Origin: Mycobacteriales bacterium
Lineage (GTDB): Bacteria > Actinomycetota > Actinomycetes > JAFAQI01 > DASSKL01
Length of the DNA stretch: 53,767 bases
Assembly: GCA_035690485.1 (NCBI GenBank)
Contig: DASSKL010000059.1
Coordinates: 1 to 53,767 of the forward strand
Reading direction: 5' to 3'
The first letter of the stretch is position 1; the number at the start of each line of letters is the position of its first letter. Shown here one piece after another: positions 42,268 through 51,346 of the stretch. The notes below the pieces were generated by a model. It worked only from the letters and a program-made list of their open reading frames with translations, did no database searches and was not told the origin of the DNA. Position numbers and translations under genes: made by a program.

Positions 42268-44379
42268 CTAGGGCGCCGGTTCTTCCTGCTGCTCGGCGGC
42301 GATCTTGCCCGCCAGGTGCGACGGCATCGGCTCGTGCCGCAGGTAGTGGCGGGTGAACGTGCCCGTGCCGTGCGACAGCGACCGCAGGTCGATCGCGTAG
42401 CGGGTGATCTCGATCTCGGGCACCTCGGCCCGGACCAGCGTGCGGCCGTTGTCACCGACGGGTTCGGTGCCGGTCACCCGGCCACGGCGTGACGACAGGT
42501 CGCTCATCACGGCGCCGACGTAGTCGTCGGGCACCAGCGTCGCCAGCTCGACGACGGGCTCGAGCAGCGTCACGGTGCCGTTCTGGGCGGCGTCGCGCAG
42601 CGCCAGACCGCCGGCCATCTGGAAGGCCATGTCGGAGGAGTCGACGGAGTGCGCCTTGCCGTCGACGAGCGTGACGCGGATGTCGACCAGCGGGTAGCCG
42701 GCGCTGACCCCGCGCTCCATCTGTGCGCGCACGCCCTTCTCGACCGAGGGGATGAACTGGTTGGGCACCGAGCCGCCGTAGATCTTGTCGACGAACTCGA
42801 AGCCCTCGCCCGACCCGAGCGGCTCGACCTGGATGTCGCAGACGCCGTACTGCCCGTGGCCGCCGGACTGCTTCACGTGCCGGCCGTGCCCCTTCGCCGC
42901 CCCGGAGAAGGTCTCGCGCAGCGGCACGCGCAGCGGCACCTCGGTGACCTCGACGCCGTACTTCGTCTTCAGCCGCTCGAGCAGCACGTCGGCGTGGGCC
43001 TCGCCCATGCACCACAGCACGAGCTGGTGGGTCTCGGCGTTGCGGTCGAGCCGCACCGTCGGCTCCTCGGCGACCATGCGGGCAAGACCGGTCGACAGCT
43101 TGTCCTCGTCGGACTTGCTCTTCGCCTCGATCGCGACCGGCAGCAGCGGCTCGGGCATCTCCCAGGCCGACATCAGCAGTGGCTCCTCCTTCGACGACAA
43201 CGTGTCGCCGGTCTCGGCGCGCGACAGCTTCGCGATCGCGCAGATGTCTCCGGCGATGACCCGGTCGACCGGCCGCAGCTGCTTGCCCAGCGGCGAGGCG
43301 AGGGCGCCGACCTTCTCGTCGACGTCGTGGTCTTCGTGCCCGCGCTCGGCCAGGCCGTGCCCGGACACGTGCACGACGGTGTCGGGGCGCAGCGTGCCGG
43401 AGAACACCCGCACCAGCGAGATCCGACCGACGTAGGGGTCGGTCGTCGTCTTGATCACTTCCGCGCACAGCGGGCCGGACGGGTCGCAGGTCAGTGGCGA
43501 GATCGCCGAGCCGTCGGGCCTGGTCACCGTCGGCAGCGGGTGCTCGAGCGGTGACGGGAACGCGCTGGTGAGCACCTCGAGCAGCTCGGTCATGCCGACG
43601 CCGGTGCCCGCGCACACCGGCAGCACCGGGTAGAACGAGCCGCGCGCCACCGCGGTCTCCAGGTCGCCGACGAGAACCTTGACGTCGATCTCCTCGCCGC
43701 CGAGGTAGCGGTCCATCAGGGTCTCGTCCTCGGACTCCGCGATGATCCCTTCGATCAGCGCGCTGCGGGCGGTGGCCACGTCGTCGTCGTCGCGGGTCGG
43801 GTTGAGCAGCGACGACAGGCCCGTGACCTCGGCCCCCGACCGCTCGGGCAGGTAGAGGGGGAGTACGCCGGCGCCGAACGCCTCCTGGCACGCGGCGAGC
43901 GCCCCGTCGACGTCGGCGCGCGGCGAGTCGAGCCGGGTGACGACGACGGCGCGTGGCATGCCGACGTTGGCGCACTCGTCCCAGATCATGCGGGTGGTGC
44001 CGTCGATGCCGTCGGCGGCCGACACGATGAACAGCGCGGCATCGGCGGCGCGCAGCCCCGCGCGCAGGTCTCCCACGAAGTCGGCGTAGCCGGGCGAGTC
44101 GAGCAGGTTGACCTTGACCCCGGCGTGCTCGAACGGCGCGACGACGAGCGAGACGGACCGCTGCTGGCGGACCTCCGCCTCGTCGTGGTCGCTCACGGTG
44201 CTGCCGTCCTCGACCCGACCGGCCCGGGGGATCGTCCCGGTCGCGACGAGGAGGGCCTCGACGAGCGTCGTCTTCCCCGATCCGGAATGGCCGACCAGCA
44301 CCACGTTGCGGATGTTCGCGGGCTGCTCGACCGAAGGTGCCCTGCCGGGCGCAGCGCCGGCGCCGGATTTGTCGGCCAT
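42268..44379 (-). CDS. Elongation factor G-like GTPase (EF-G2 type)
   Basis: About 703 residues with the EF-G domain order. P-loop GHSGSGKTTLVEALL near residue 30, switch II DSPGYADF near 90, and instead of the usual NKxD the G4 motif reads TRLD in VVVTRLDSPRAD. Domains II to V are intact (CEVIKTTTDPYVGRIS near 300 and a C-terminal VPEIEITRYAIDLRSLSHG). This fits the secondary EF-G group of actinobacteria such as FusA2, not the main translocase encoded with ribosomal proteins. Its role is uncertain. ATG 44379 is chosen over GTG 44388. It interrupts the thrS-HIT-pgsA order on the opposite strand. Confidence 0.88.
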   Translation of the reverse strand: MADKSGAGAAPGRAPSVEQPANIRNVVLVGHSGSGKTTLVEALLVATGTIPRAGRVEDGSTVSDHDEAEVRQQRSVSLVVAPFEHAGVKVNLLDSPGYADFVGDLRAGLRAADAALFIVSAADGIDGTTRMIWDECANVGMPRAVVVTRLDSPRADVDGALAACQEAFGAGVLPLYLPERSGAEVTGLSSLLNPTRDDDDVATARSALIEGIIAESEDETLMDRYLGGEEIDVKVLVGDLETAVARGSFYPVLPVCAGTGVGMTELLEVLTSAFPSPLEHPLPTVTRPDGSAISPLTCDPSGPLCAEVIKTTTDPYVGRISLVRVFSGTLRPDTVVHVSGHGLAERGHEDHDVDEKVGALASPLGKQLRPVDRVIAGDICAIAKLSRAETGDTLSSKEEPLLMSAWEMPEPLLPVAIEAKSKSDEDKLSTGLARMVAEEPTVRLDRNAETHQLVLWCMGEAHADVLLERLKTKYGVEVTEVPLRVPLRETFSGAAKGHGRHVKQSGGHGQYGVCDIQVEPLGSGEGFEFVDKIYGGSVPNQFIPSVEKGVRAQMERGVSAGYPLVDIRVTLVDGKAHSVDSSDMAFQMAGGLALRDAAQNGTVTLLEPVVELATLVPDDYVGAVMSDLSSRRGRVTGTEPVGDNGRTLVRAEVPEIEITRYAIDLRSLSHGTGTFTRHYLRHEPMPSHLAGKIAAEQQEEPAP

Positions 44380-44523
44380 GACCACCACCCTTTCGATGCG
44401 GACTGCTCGGGGGCGGACCTCATGGGAGGACCGGCGGCACGAGGCGTGCCGTGTGCTGATGCAACTCCCGAAACCCGTGGTGTGACAAGGGCCGCGAGGC
44501 CGGATCCGATCACCGCTGCTGGC

Positions 44524-44529
44524 TATCCT
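44524..44529 (+). promoter_or_regulatory. Putative leaderless -10 (TATCCT) of pgsA
   Basis: TATCCT lies 8 bases before ATG 44538; likely the promoter of the phosphatidylinositol mannoside operon. Confidence 0.45.
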
Positions 44530-44537
44530 CGGCGCTC

Positions 44538-45158
44538 ATGCTCGGCATACACGCCCGCCCGGTGATCAACCGACTCTTCCGGCCACTGGGCACGCGCCTC
44601 GTCGCGTGGGGCGTGACGCCCAACATGATCACCGTCGTCGGCACGGTCGGCGTGGTCGGCGGTGCGCTCGGCTTCTACCCGCGCGGCTCGTTCCTGTGGG
44701 GCACGGTCGTCATCACCTGCTTCGTGTTCAGTGACTCCCTCGACGGGGTGGTCGCGCGCATCTCCGGCTCTACCGGCGTCTACGGCGCGTTCCTCGACTC
44801 GACGCTCGACCGGTTCGGCGACGCCGCGATCTTCGGTGGCATCGCGCTCTACTGGGCCGGCCCCGGCGACGACCAGCTCGTGGCGGGCGTCGCGCTGTTC
44901 ACGCTGGCGCTCTCGCTCATCACGTCGTACGTCAAGGCGCGCGCCGAGGGGCTCGGCATGACCTGCAACGTCGGGCTCGTCGAGCGCCCGGAGCGGCTCG
45001 TCGCGATCCTGGTGGCCACCGGGTTCTCCGGGATCTTCGACGTCAACGAGCTGCAGGTCGCGGTGCTCTGGGTGCTGGCGGTGACGGCCGCGATCACCGT
45101 CGGGCAGCGGCTCGCAGAGGTACGCCGCCAGGCGCTGGCTCTCTCCCGACCCGCATGA
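44538..45158 (+). CDS. pgsA: Phosphatidylinositol phosphate synthase (CDP-alcohol phosphatidyltransferase)
   Basis: 206 residues, six membrane helices. The CDP-alcohol signature is complete: D-S-L-D-G-V-V-A-R, then a glycine spacer and FLDSTLDRFGD with the third and fourth aspartates. In actinobacteria this enzyme joins CDP-diacylglycerol with inositol 1-phosphate, giving the precursor of PI and PI mannosides. Context (acyltransferase and pimA next) supports that over phosphatidylglycerol synthesis. ATG 44538 follows a leaderless promoter. Confidence 0.92.
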   Translation: MLGIHARPVINRLFRPLGTRLVAWGVTPNMITVVGTVGVVGGALGFYPRGSFLWGTVVITCFVFSDSLDGVVARISGSTGVYGAFLDSTLDRFGDAAIFGGIALYWAGPGDDQLVAGVALFTLALSLITSYVKARAEGLGMTCNVGLVERPERLVAILVATGFSGIFDVNELQVAVLWVLAVTAAITVGQRLAEVRRQALALSRPA

Positions 45159-45179
45159 CCCGCGAGGGGCGATGAGCGC

Positions 45180-46040
45180 GTGAGGCTGCCGGACTGGGGC
45201 TACGCGGCCGGCTGGCGGGCGATCCGCACGGTGCCGTCGCCGTTCGCGCGGGCGGTCTTCGACGTCGGCGCCCGGGTCGGCTTCCACCGGCAGGGCACCG
45301 CCGCGCGACGACTGCGCGGCAACCTCGCCCGGGTGGTCGACGAGTCGGTCCTCGACGCGACGGTGGCTGCCGGGATGCGGTCCTACGCGCGCTACTGGTG
45401 CGAGGTCTTCCGGCTGCCCGAGCTGGACCGTGACACGGTCGTCGGCCGGATGAACGTCGCTCACGAGCACCGGCTGCGCGAGGCCTGGGCCGAGGGCCGC
45501 GGGATGATCCTCGCCCTGCCGCACACCGGCAACTGGGACCACGCGGGTGCGTGGCTGGTGATGACCGGGGTGCCGTTCACGACGGTCGCGGAACGGCTGC
45601 GCCCGGAGGCTCTCTACGGTCGGTTCGTGCGGTTCCGGGAGTCGCTGGGCATGGAGGTGATCCCGCTCACCGGCGGGGAGCGGCCGCCCTACGCCGTGCT
45701 CGCCGAGCGGCTGCGCGCCGGCGGCTGCCTGTGCCTGCTCGCCGACCGCGACCTGACGTCGACCGGGGTCGGGGTCGACTTCTTCGGCGGCCGCGCCAAG
45801 ATGCCGGCCGGGCCCGCAGCCCTCGCCATCGACACCGGGGCGGCGCTGCTGCCGGTCACCCTGCACTACCCCGACGACCGGTCGTGGGCGGGCCACATCC
45901 ACCCGCGCGTGGTGCCGCCAGCCGGGAGGTCGCGCCAGGAGCAGATCGGGGCGATGACGCAGCAGATGGCCGACGCGTTCGCCGAGGGCATCGCCGCGCA
46001 CCCTGAGGACTGGCACATGTTCCAGAAGGTCTGGGTGTAG
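45180..46040 (+). CDS. Phosphatidylinositol mannoside acyltransferase (LpxL/HtrB family)
   Basis: 286 residues. The HxxxxD acyltransferase motif is in ALPHTGNWDHAG near residue 120. CLLADRDLTSTGVGVDFFGG and an AGPAALAIDTGA segment are typical of the family. In mycobacteria the Rv2611c product (PatA) adds a fatty acid to the mannose of PIM. GTG 45180 lies 21 bases after pgsA and the gene ends 4 bases before pimA. Membrane-associated, cytoplasmic face. Confidence 0.9.
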   Translation: MRLPDWGYAAGWRAIRTVPSPFARAVFDVGARVGFHRQGTAARRLRGNLARVVDESVLDATVAAGMRSYARYWCEVFRLPELDRDTVVGRMNVAHEHRLREAWAEGRGMILALPHTGNWDHAGAWLVMTGVPFTTVAERLRPEALYGRFVRFRESLGMEVIPLTGGERPPYAVLAERLRAGGCLCLLADRDLTSTGVGVDFFGGRAKMPAGPAALAIDTGAALLPVTLHYPDDRSWAGHIHPRVVPPAGRSRQEQIGAMTQQMADAFAEGIAAHPEDWHMFQKVWV

Positions 46041-46044
46041 GGCC

Positions 46045-47205
46045 GTGCGCGTCGGGATGGTGAGCCCCTACCCCTGGGACGTCCCCGGCGGCGTCGTCGC
46101 GCACATCCGCGACCTGGCCGAGACGCTGCAGGACCTGGGTCACGAGGTCTCGGTGATGACGCCGGTCGACGACGACGAGGCGCCGCTGCCGGCGTACGTC
46201 GTGCGGGCCGGGCGAAGCATCCCGGTGCCCTACAACGGCTCGGTTGCCCGGTTGACGTTCGGACCCGTGTCGGCGACGCGGATGCTGCGGTGGCTGCGGG
46301 CGGGGCAGTTCGACGTGCTGCACGTGCACCAGCCCGAGACGCTGAGCCTGTCGCTGCTCGCCGTGATGTGCGCCGACGGGCCGATCGTGTCGACGTCGCA
46401 CGCGCACAACACGCGGTCGCGGATCCTGTCGCTGTTCCAGACGCCGCTGCAGACGCAGCTGGAGAAGGTGCAGGCACGCATCGCCGTGTCGCCTGCCGCT
46501 CGGCGCACGATCGTCGAGCACCTGGGCCACGACGCGGTGCTCGTGCCCAACGGCGTACACGTCCACCGGTTCGCCCTGGCGCAACCGTTGCCGGGATGGC
46601 CCGGCGAGGGTGGTGCGGCCGGGTTCATCGGCCGCATCGACGAGCCGCGCAAGGGGCTGGCCACGCTGCTCGACGCCTTCGCGCAGCTCGCCGTTGCGCG
46701 TCCGGACCTGCGCCTGCTCGTCGCCGGCCCGGGTGACCCGCCGGCGCTGCCCCGGTCGCTGCGCGACCGCGTGGTCTTCCTCGGCCTGGTGAGCGACGAG
46801 GACAAGGCGCGCTTCTACCGGTCTGTCGACGTGTTCGTCGCTCCCAACACCGGAGGGGAGAGCTTCGGCATCGTGCTGCTGGAGGCGCTCGCCGCCGGCA
46901 CACCGATCGTGGCCAGCGACCTCGACGCCTTCCGCCAGGTGCTCGACGACGGGCGGGCCGGTGTGCTCTTCCCGGCGGGCGATCCCGACGCCCTCGTCAC
47001 CGCGCTCGGCTCGCTGCTCGACGCGCCGGGGGAGCGGGAGCGGCTCGTCGACGCGGGCCGGCGGACGGTGCGCCGATACGACTGGTCGGTCGTGGCGCGT
47101 GAGGTCGTCCGGGTCTACGAGACGGTGATCGTGTCCGGGACGTCCGTGGGGGTCGACGAGGCTACAGTCGAGCTGTGGGCCTCGCAGTCGGCTTCGTCCT
47201 CGTAG
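46045..47205 (+). CDS. pimA: Phosphatidylinositol alpha-mannosyltransferase
   Basis: GT4 glycosyltransferase of 386 residues that transfers the first mannose from GDP-mannose to phosphatidylinositol. VSPYPWDVPGGVVAHIRDLAE is the N-terminal acceptor/diphosphate loop. HLGHDAVLVPNG and the EX7E motif in GESFGIVLLEA form the donor site. GTG 46045 is the first codon of the Rossmann strand (MRVGMVSPYPW). The last 30 codons are shared with the LemA-like gene in another frame, and they carry its promoter. Confidence 0.92.
   Translation: MRVGMVSPYPWDVPGGVVAHIRDLAETLQDLGHEVSVMTPVDDDEAPLPAYVVRAGRSIPVPYNGSVARLTFGPVSATRMLRWLRAGQFDVLHVHQPETLSLSLLAVMCADGPIVSTSHAHNTRSRILSLFQTPLQTQLEKVQARIAVSPAARRTIVEHLGHDAVLVPNGVHVHRFALAQPLPGWPGEGGAAGFIGRIDEPRKGLATLLDAFAQLAVARPDLRLLVAGPGDPPALPRSLRDRVVFLGLVSDEDKARFYRSVDVFVAPNTGGESFGIVLLEALAAGTPIVASDLDAFRQVLDDGRAGVLFPAGDPDALVTALGSLLDAPGERERLVDAGRRTVRRYDWSVVAREVVRVYETVIVSGTSVGVDEATVELWASQSASSS
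47163..47168 (+). promoter_or_regulatory. Putative leaderless -10 (TACAGT) inside pimA for the LemA-like gene
   Basis: TACAGT within the end of pimA, 6 bases before GTG 47175. Confidence 0.4.
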
Positions 47206-47735
47206 TCGTACTCGCCGTCGCCTACCTGAGCTGGACCGCGAGCCGCCTCGACCGGCTGCACCAGCGGGTCGACACCGCCGGCGCCGCGTTGGAGGCACAG
47301 CTCGTGCAGCGGGCGAGCGCCTGCCGCACGCTCGCGTCGGTCCGTGCGCTGCCGGCACCGGTCGCCGACACCCTCGGACGCCGCGCCGGGGTGTCGCTGG
47401 CGACTGCCGGGCTGGGCTGCGAGCGGGAGGCCGCCGAGAACCTGCTCTCCCGCCAGCTGCATGCGTGCCTCCAGGCGGCTCCCACGGTGTTCGTGCCGGG
47501 CAGTGAACCGGTCGACGACCTGCTCGGCGCGGCGGCGGGGGTGGCGTTCGCGCGCCGCTTCTACAACGACGCGGTGCTCGGCGCACTCGACGTGCGGCAG
47601 CGCCGGCTGCCGCGGCTGTTCCGCCTCGCCGGGCACGCGGAGATGCCGGCCTGCTTCGAGATCGACGACACGTTGCCGTGGGAGTCCGTCTCGCGGTCCG
47701 CCCACGCCGACCGCGACGCCGCGCCCCTGGGGTAG
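47175..47735 (+). CDS. LemA-like membrane-anchored protein
   Basis: 186 residues. An N-terminal helix (GLAVGFVLVVVLAVAYL) should anchor it, followed by a helical bundle containing SRLDRLHQRVDTAGAALEAQL and the late FARRFYNDAVLG and RLPRLFRLAGHAEM segments. The FYN motif is a hallmark of LemA proteins, but the rest is divergent. Function unknown; LemA proteins are linked to envelope stress in other bacteria. GTG 47175 overlaps pimA by 31 bases and has its own -10. Confidence 0.72.
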   Translation: MGLAVGFVLVVVLAVAYLSWTASRLDRLHQRVDTAGAALEAQLVQRASACRTLASVRALPAPVADTLGRRAGVSLATAGLGCEREAAENLLSRQLHACLQAAPTVFVPGSEPVDDLLGAAAGVAFARRFYNDAVLGALDVRQRRLPRLFRLAGHAEMPACFEIDDTLPWESVSRSAHADRDAAPLG

Positions 47736-47818
47736 CGCCCTGCCACGCTCGGGCTCGGCTAACGTCATCGCCGGCGGCCGGTCGCCGCTCAATCCGTCTA
47801 TTGAGGAAGCGCTGCACC

Positions 47819-48862
47819 GTGCCTGCCCGCCGTCCGTCGCTCGTCGCTGCTCTGGTCCTGGCGTCACTGGCTCTGGCCGGCTGCAGTGGTTCGGCGCCGC
47901 ACAAGGCCGCGCCGATGCGGACCCCGACGCACGGCCCGAGCCCGACAGCGAGCCCCACTCCGACCCTCGCCGCACCACCGCCCGGGGGCTGGCTCACCGG
48001 TCAGCCCGGCCCCACCGGGCCGGTTGTGGCGGTCAAGATCGACAACGCCCCCAGCGCCCGACCGCTGCAGCACGGCCTGCAGGCGGCGCAGGTCGTCTAC
48101 GAGGAGCTCGTCGAAGGCGGCACGACGCGCTACATGGCGATGTACGTCGGTCCGTCGGACACCGACATCGGCCCGGTCCGCAGTGCCCGCGACACCGACG
48201 TCGAGCTGCTCGGCGAGTACGGCAAGGTGCTCTTCGGCTTCTCCGGCGCCAATCGCGGGGTGCTCGCGCACATCGACGCGGCCAATCTGGTGCCGGTGCC
48301 CGACGAGCGCTACGACGGGGCCTACACGATGCGTGGCCGCCGAGTCGAGGCCTACAACTTCTACACGACACCCAGGCGGCTGATCGCCGCCGCGCCGGCG
48401 AAGGCGACCGATCTGACCGACGTCGGGTTCCGCTTCGGCCCGGCACCGGCCGGTGGCACGCCGGTGACGGGGCGGCTGGTCGCGACGTTCTCGTCGTACA
48501 CCAAGAACTACCTGTCCTGGGACGCCGCACGCGGTGGCTGGCACGTGCAGGTCGGCAGCTGGCTCGTGCAGGGCACCGACGGGACGTCGGTCGCGCCGGC
48601 GAACATCCTCGTGCAGTTCGTGCCGCTGCGGGCCGGCCGCTACGTCGACGTGCTCGGCAACAACTCGCCGGACTCGGCGACCATCGGGTCCGGTCGCGCG
48701 GTGCTGCTGCGCGACGGCAACCGCTACGACGGCACGTGGAGCCGTACCGGTCTCACCGCACCGACCAGCTGGACCGGCGCCGACGGCAAGCCGCTCACCC
48801 TCAAACCGGGACAGACCTGGATCCTGCTGGTGCCGCAGACGAACGACCTGGTGGCCGGCTGA
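47819..48862 (+). CDS. DUF3048 lipoprotein
   Basis: About 347 residues. A signal peptide of about 20 residues ends in the lipobox LAGC, so the protein is anchored outside the membrane. A Pro/Thr/Ser linker of about 45 residues leads to the DUF3048 domain ([51 protein letters not shown]). The family, which includes YerB, has no established biochemical role. GTG 47819 is chosen because the hydrophobic core of the signal starts a few residues later; a GAGGA lies about 11 bases upstream. Confidence 0.88.
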   Translation: MPARRPSLVAALVLASLALAGCSGSAPHKAAPMRTPTHGPSPTASPTPTLAAPPPGGWLTGQPGPTGPVVAVKIDNAPSARPLQHGLQAAQVVYEELVEGGTTRYMAMYVGPSDTDIGPVRSARDTDVELLGEYGKVLFGFSGANRGVLAHIDAANLVPVPDERYDGAYTMRGRRVEAYNFYTTPRRLIAAAPAKATDLTDVGFRFGPAPAGGTPVTGRLVATFSSYTKNYLSWDAARGGWHVQVGSWLVQGTDGTSVAPANILVQFVPLRAGRYVDVLGNNSPDSATIGSGRAVLLRDGNRYDGTWSRTGLTAPTSWTGADGKPLTLKPGQTWILLVPQTNDLVAG

Positions 48863-48893
48863 TTCACGGTCGTCGCGCCTGCGGGGCCCGCCG

Positions 48894-48899
48894 TACCAT
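48894..48899 (+). promoter_or_regulatory. Putative leaderless -10 (TACCAT) of pdxS
   Basis: TACCAT lies 6 bases before GTG 48906. Confidence 0.45.
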
Positions 48900-48905
48900 T
48901 TCCTC

Positions 48906-49817
48906 GTGAACACCGCGCAGAGCACACCCGCAGAAACCGCCGTCGGCACCGCCCGCGTCAAGCGCGGCATGGCCGAGATGCTCAAGGGCGGCGTCATCAT
49001 GGACGTCGTCACCCCGGACCAGGCCAAGATCGCCGAGGACGCCGGCGCGGTGGCGGTCATGGCGCTCGAGCGGGTGCCCGCCGACATCCGCGCGCAGGGC
49101 GGCGTCGCCCGGATGAGCGACCCCGACATGATCGAAGGCATCATCGAGGCGGTCTCGATCCCGGTCATGGCCAAGGCCCGCATCGGCCACTTCGTCGAGG
49201 CGCAGGTGCTCGAGGCGCTCGGCGTCGACTACATCGACGAGTCCGAGGTGCTGACCCCGGCCGACGAGGCGCACCACATCGACAAGTGGAAGTTCACCGT
49301 GCCGTTCGTCTGCGGTGCGACCAACCTCGGCGAGGCGCTGCGCCGCATCTCCGAGGGCGCCGCGATGATCCGCTCCAAGGGCGAGGCCGGAACCGGCAAC
49401 GTCGTCGAAGCCGTGCGGCACATGCGCTCGGTGCTCTCCGAGATCCGCCGGCTGCAGTCGGCCTCCGAGGAGGAGCTGTTCGCCGCGGCCAAGGAGCTGC
49501 GCGCGCCGGTCGAGCTGGTCCGCGAGGTGGCCGAGGCGGGCAAGCTGCCGGTCGTGCTGTTCACCGCGGGCGGCATCGCCACCCCTGCCGACGCGGCGAT
49601 GATGATGCAGCTCGGCGCCGAGGGCGTGTTCGTCGGCTCCGGCATCTTCAAGTCCGGCGATCCGGCCAAGCGGGCGCGGGCGATCGTCGAGGCGACCACG
49701 ATGCACGACGACCCGCAGATCATCGCCAAGGTGTCGCGCGGGCTCGGCGAGGCGATGGTCGGCATCAACGTCAGCGAGCTGCCCGCCGAGCAGCGCTACG
49801 CCTCCCGCGGTTGGTGA
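48906..49817 (+). CDS. pdxS: Pyridoxal 5'-phosphate synthase subunit PdxS
   Basis: 303 residues, the barrel subunit that forms PLP from ribose 5-phosphate, glyceraldehyde 3-phosphate and ammonia. Catalytic lysines are in [12 protein letters not shown] and in [31 protein letters not shown] and [17 protein letters not shown] are the phosphate-binding regions. GTG 48906 decides the start by leaderless spacing; the frame upstream is part of the lipoprotein gene. It pairs with PdxT 49 bases downstream, separated by a strong hairpin. Confidence 0.97.
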   Translation: MNTAQSTPAETAVGTARVKRGMAEMLKGGVIMDVVTPDQAKIAEDAGAVAVMALERVPADIRAQGGVARMSDPDMIEGIIEAVSIPVMAKARIGHFVEAQVLEALGVDYIDESEVLTPADEAHHIDKWKFTVPFVCGATNLGEALRRISEGAAMIRSKGEAGTGNVVEAVRHMRSVLSEIRRLQSASEEELFAAAKELRAPVELVREVAEAGKLPVVLFTAGGIATPADAAMMMQLGAEGVFVGSGIFKSGDPAKRARAIVEATTMHDDPQIIAKVSRGLGEAMVGINVSELPAEQRYASRGW

Positions 49818-49839
49818 CCACGTCGCCAAGTCGCTCGCT

Positions 49840-49861
49840 GCGCCCGCGGCTCCGCGGGCGC
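49840..49861. repeat. Perfect 10-bp hairpin between pdxS and pdxT
   Basis: GCGCCCGCGG-CT-CCGCGGGCGC, ending 5 bases before the pdxT ATG. It covers the place where a ribosome site should be. It could attenuate transcription or hide the pdxT start. Confidence 0.75.
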
Positions 49862-49866
49862 CCCGC

Positions 49867-50502
49867 ATGACAACCCCGCGCATCGGCGTACTCGCCCTCC
49901 AGGGCGACGTGCGCGAGCATCTCGCGGCACTGACCCGCGCGGGCGCGTCCGCCACCCCGTTGCGGCGGCCCGAGGAGCTGGACCGCGTCGAAGGAGTCGT
50001 GCTGCCCGGCGGCGAGTCGACGACGATCGGCAAGCTGCTGGTGACCTTCGAGCTGCTGGAGCCGCTGCAGAAGGCGGTGGCGGCCGGGCTGCCGGTCTAC
50101 GGCTCCTGCGCCGGCATGATCCTCCTCGCCGACGACGTGCTCGACGGCGTGCCCGGCCAGGACCGCATCGGCGGGATGGACATCGTCGTACGCCGCAACG
50201 CGTTCGGCCGGCAGGTCGACTCCTTCGAGGGGACGGTCGACCTCGACGGCGTCGGCAGCGTGCCGGCGGTGTTCATCCGCGCGCCGTGGGTCGAGCGTGC
50301 GGGCGGTGGCGTGCAGGTGGTCGGCCGGCTCGGGCACCACGTGCACAGCCGCTCGACGGGTGCGGACCCCGGTGATCTCGCCGGTACGATCGTCGCGGTG
50401 CGGCAGGACCACCTGCTCGCGACCTCATTCCACCCGGAGCTCACCGGTGACGCCCGGGTGCACCAGCTGTTCGTCTCGATGGTCAGGGAGCGCGGGGCAT
50501 GA
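49867..50502 (+). CDS. pdxT: Pyridoxal 5'-phosphate synthase glutaminase subunit PdxT
   Basis: 211 residues. Class I glutaminase that supplies ammonia to PdxS. The GGES motif lies in [15 protein letters not shown], the nucleophile Cys in [11 protein letters not shown], and the His/Glu dyad in [12 protein letters not shown] 49867 has no clear ribosome site because a hairpin ends just upstream. The stop overlaps the yebC start (ATGA). Confidence 0.96.
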   Translation: MTTPRIGVLALQGDVREHLAALTRAGASATPLRRPEELDRVEGVVLPGGESTTIGKLLVTFELLEPLQKAVAAGLPVYGSCAGMILLADDVLDGVPGQDRIGGMDIVVRRNAFGRQVDSFEGTVDLDGVGSVPAVFIRAPWVERAGGGVQVVGRLGHHVHSRSTGADPGDLAGTIVAVRQDHLLATSFHPELTGDARVHQLFVSMVRERGA

Positions 50503-51248
50503 GCGGTCACTCCAAGTGGGCGACCACCAAGCACAAGAAGGCCGTCGTCGACGCGCGCCGCGGCAAGCTGTTCGCGAAACTGATCAAGAACGTCGAGGTG
50601 GCCGCGCGCACCGGCGGCGGCGACCCGGCGGGCAACCCGACACTGGCCGACGCCATCGCCAAGGCCAAGGGCAGCTCGGTGCCCAACGACAACATCGACC
50701 GGGCGGTCAAGCGGGGGTCCGGCGAACTGGCCGGCGGGGCCGACTGGGAGCCGATCACCTACGAGGGCTACGCGCCCGGCGGTGTTGCTCTGCTCATCGA
50801 GTGCCTGACCGACAACCGCAACCGGGCCGCCTCCGAGGTGCGCACCGCCGTGACGCGGGGTGGCGGCTCGATGGCCGATCCGGGGTCGGTGGCCTACCTG
50901 TTCAACCGCAAGGGCGTGGTGCTCGTGCCCGCCGAGGGGCTCGGCGAGGACGACGTACTCGTCGCCGTGCTCGACGCGGGTGCCGAGGAGGTCAACAACC
51001 TCGGTGAGGCCTACGAGGTGGTGTCCGAGGCCGGCGACCTGCAGGCGGTGCGGGTGGCGCTCGAGGCCGCGGGCATCGCGATCGAGTCCGCCGACGTGGC
51101 CTGGCTGCCCAGTGTCTCCGTGCCGGTCGACGACGACACCGGCCGCAAGATCCTGCGGCTCGTGGAGGCGCTCGACGACTGCGACGACGTGCAGAACGTC
51201 TGGGCCAACTTCGACATCTCCGACGAGGTCCTCGCCGAAGCCGGCTGA
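50499..51248 (+). CDS. yebC: YebC/PmpR family protein
   Basis: 249 residues. The family opening [26 protein letters not shown] is intact, as are [13 protein letters not shown] and [16 protein letters not shown]. Described in other bacteria as a DNA-binding regulator or as a factor easing translation through proline stretches. It overlaps pdxT by 4 bases and lies directly upstream of the ruvCAB operon. Confidence 0.95.
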   Translation: MSGHSKWATTKHKKAVVDARRGKLFAKLIKNVEVAARTGGGDPAGNPTLADAIAKAKGSSVPNDNIDRAVKRGSGELAGGADWEPITYEGYAPGGVALLIECLTDNRNRAASEVRTAVTRGGGSMADPGSVAYLFNRKGVVLVPAEGLGEDDVLVAVLDAGAEEVNNLGEAYEVVSEAGDLQAVRVALEAAGIAIESADVAWLPSVSVPVDDDTGRKILRLVEALDDCDDVQNVWANFDISDEVLAEAG

Positions 51249-51310
51249 CGAGGTCCCCGCCGAGGGGGGCGTGTCGTTGAGTGGTTGGCGGCGGCGTACG
51301 CCGTAGCCTT

Positions 51311-51326
51311 CCGAACAGGTGTTCGG
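51311..51326 (+). promoter_or_regulatory. LexA (SOS) box upstream of ruvC
   Basis: CCGAAC-AGGT-GTTCGG is a perfect 16-base palindrome matching the actinobacterial SOS consensus CGAAC-N4-GTTCG. A -10-like TAGCCT lies just before it at 51304-51309. LexA control of ruvCAB is established in mycobacteria. Confidence 0.8.
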
Positions 51327-51346
51327 GCGAGGCGGAGGTGCGGCGC

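Noticed and set aside
42452-43975. 507-codon frame inside the EF-G-like gene
   Set aside because: Same-strand shadow with almost only Arg, Ala, Gly and Pro; all EF-G motifs are in the other frame.
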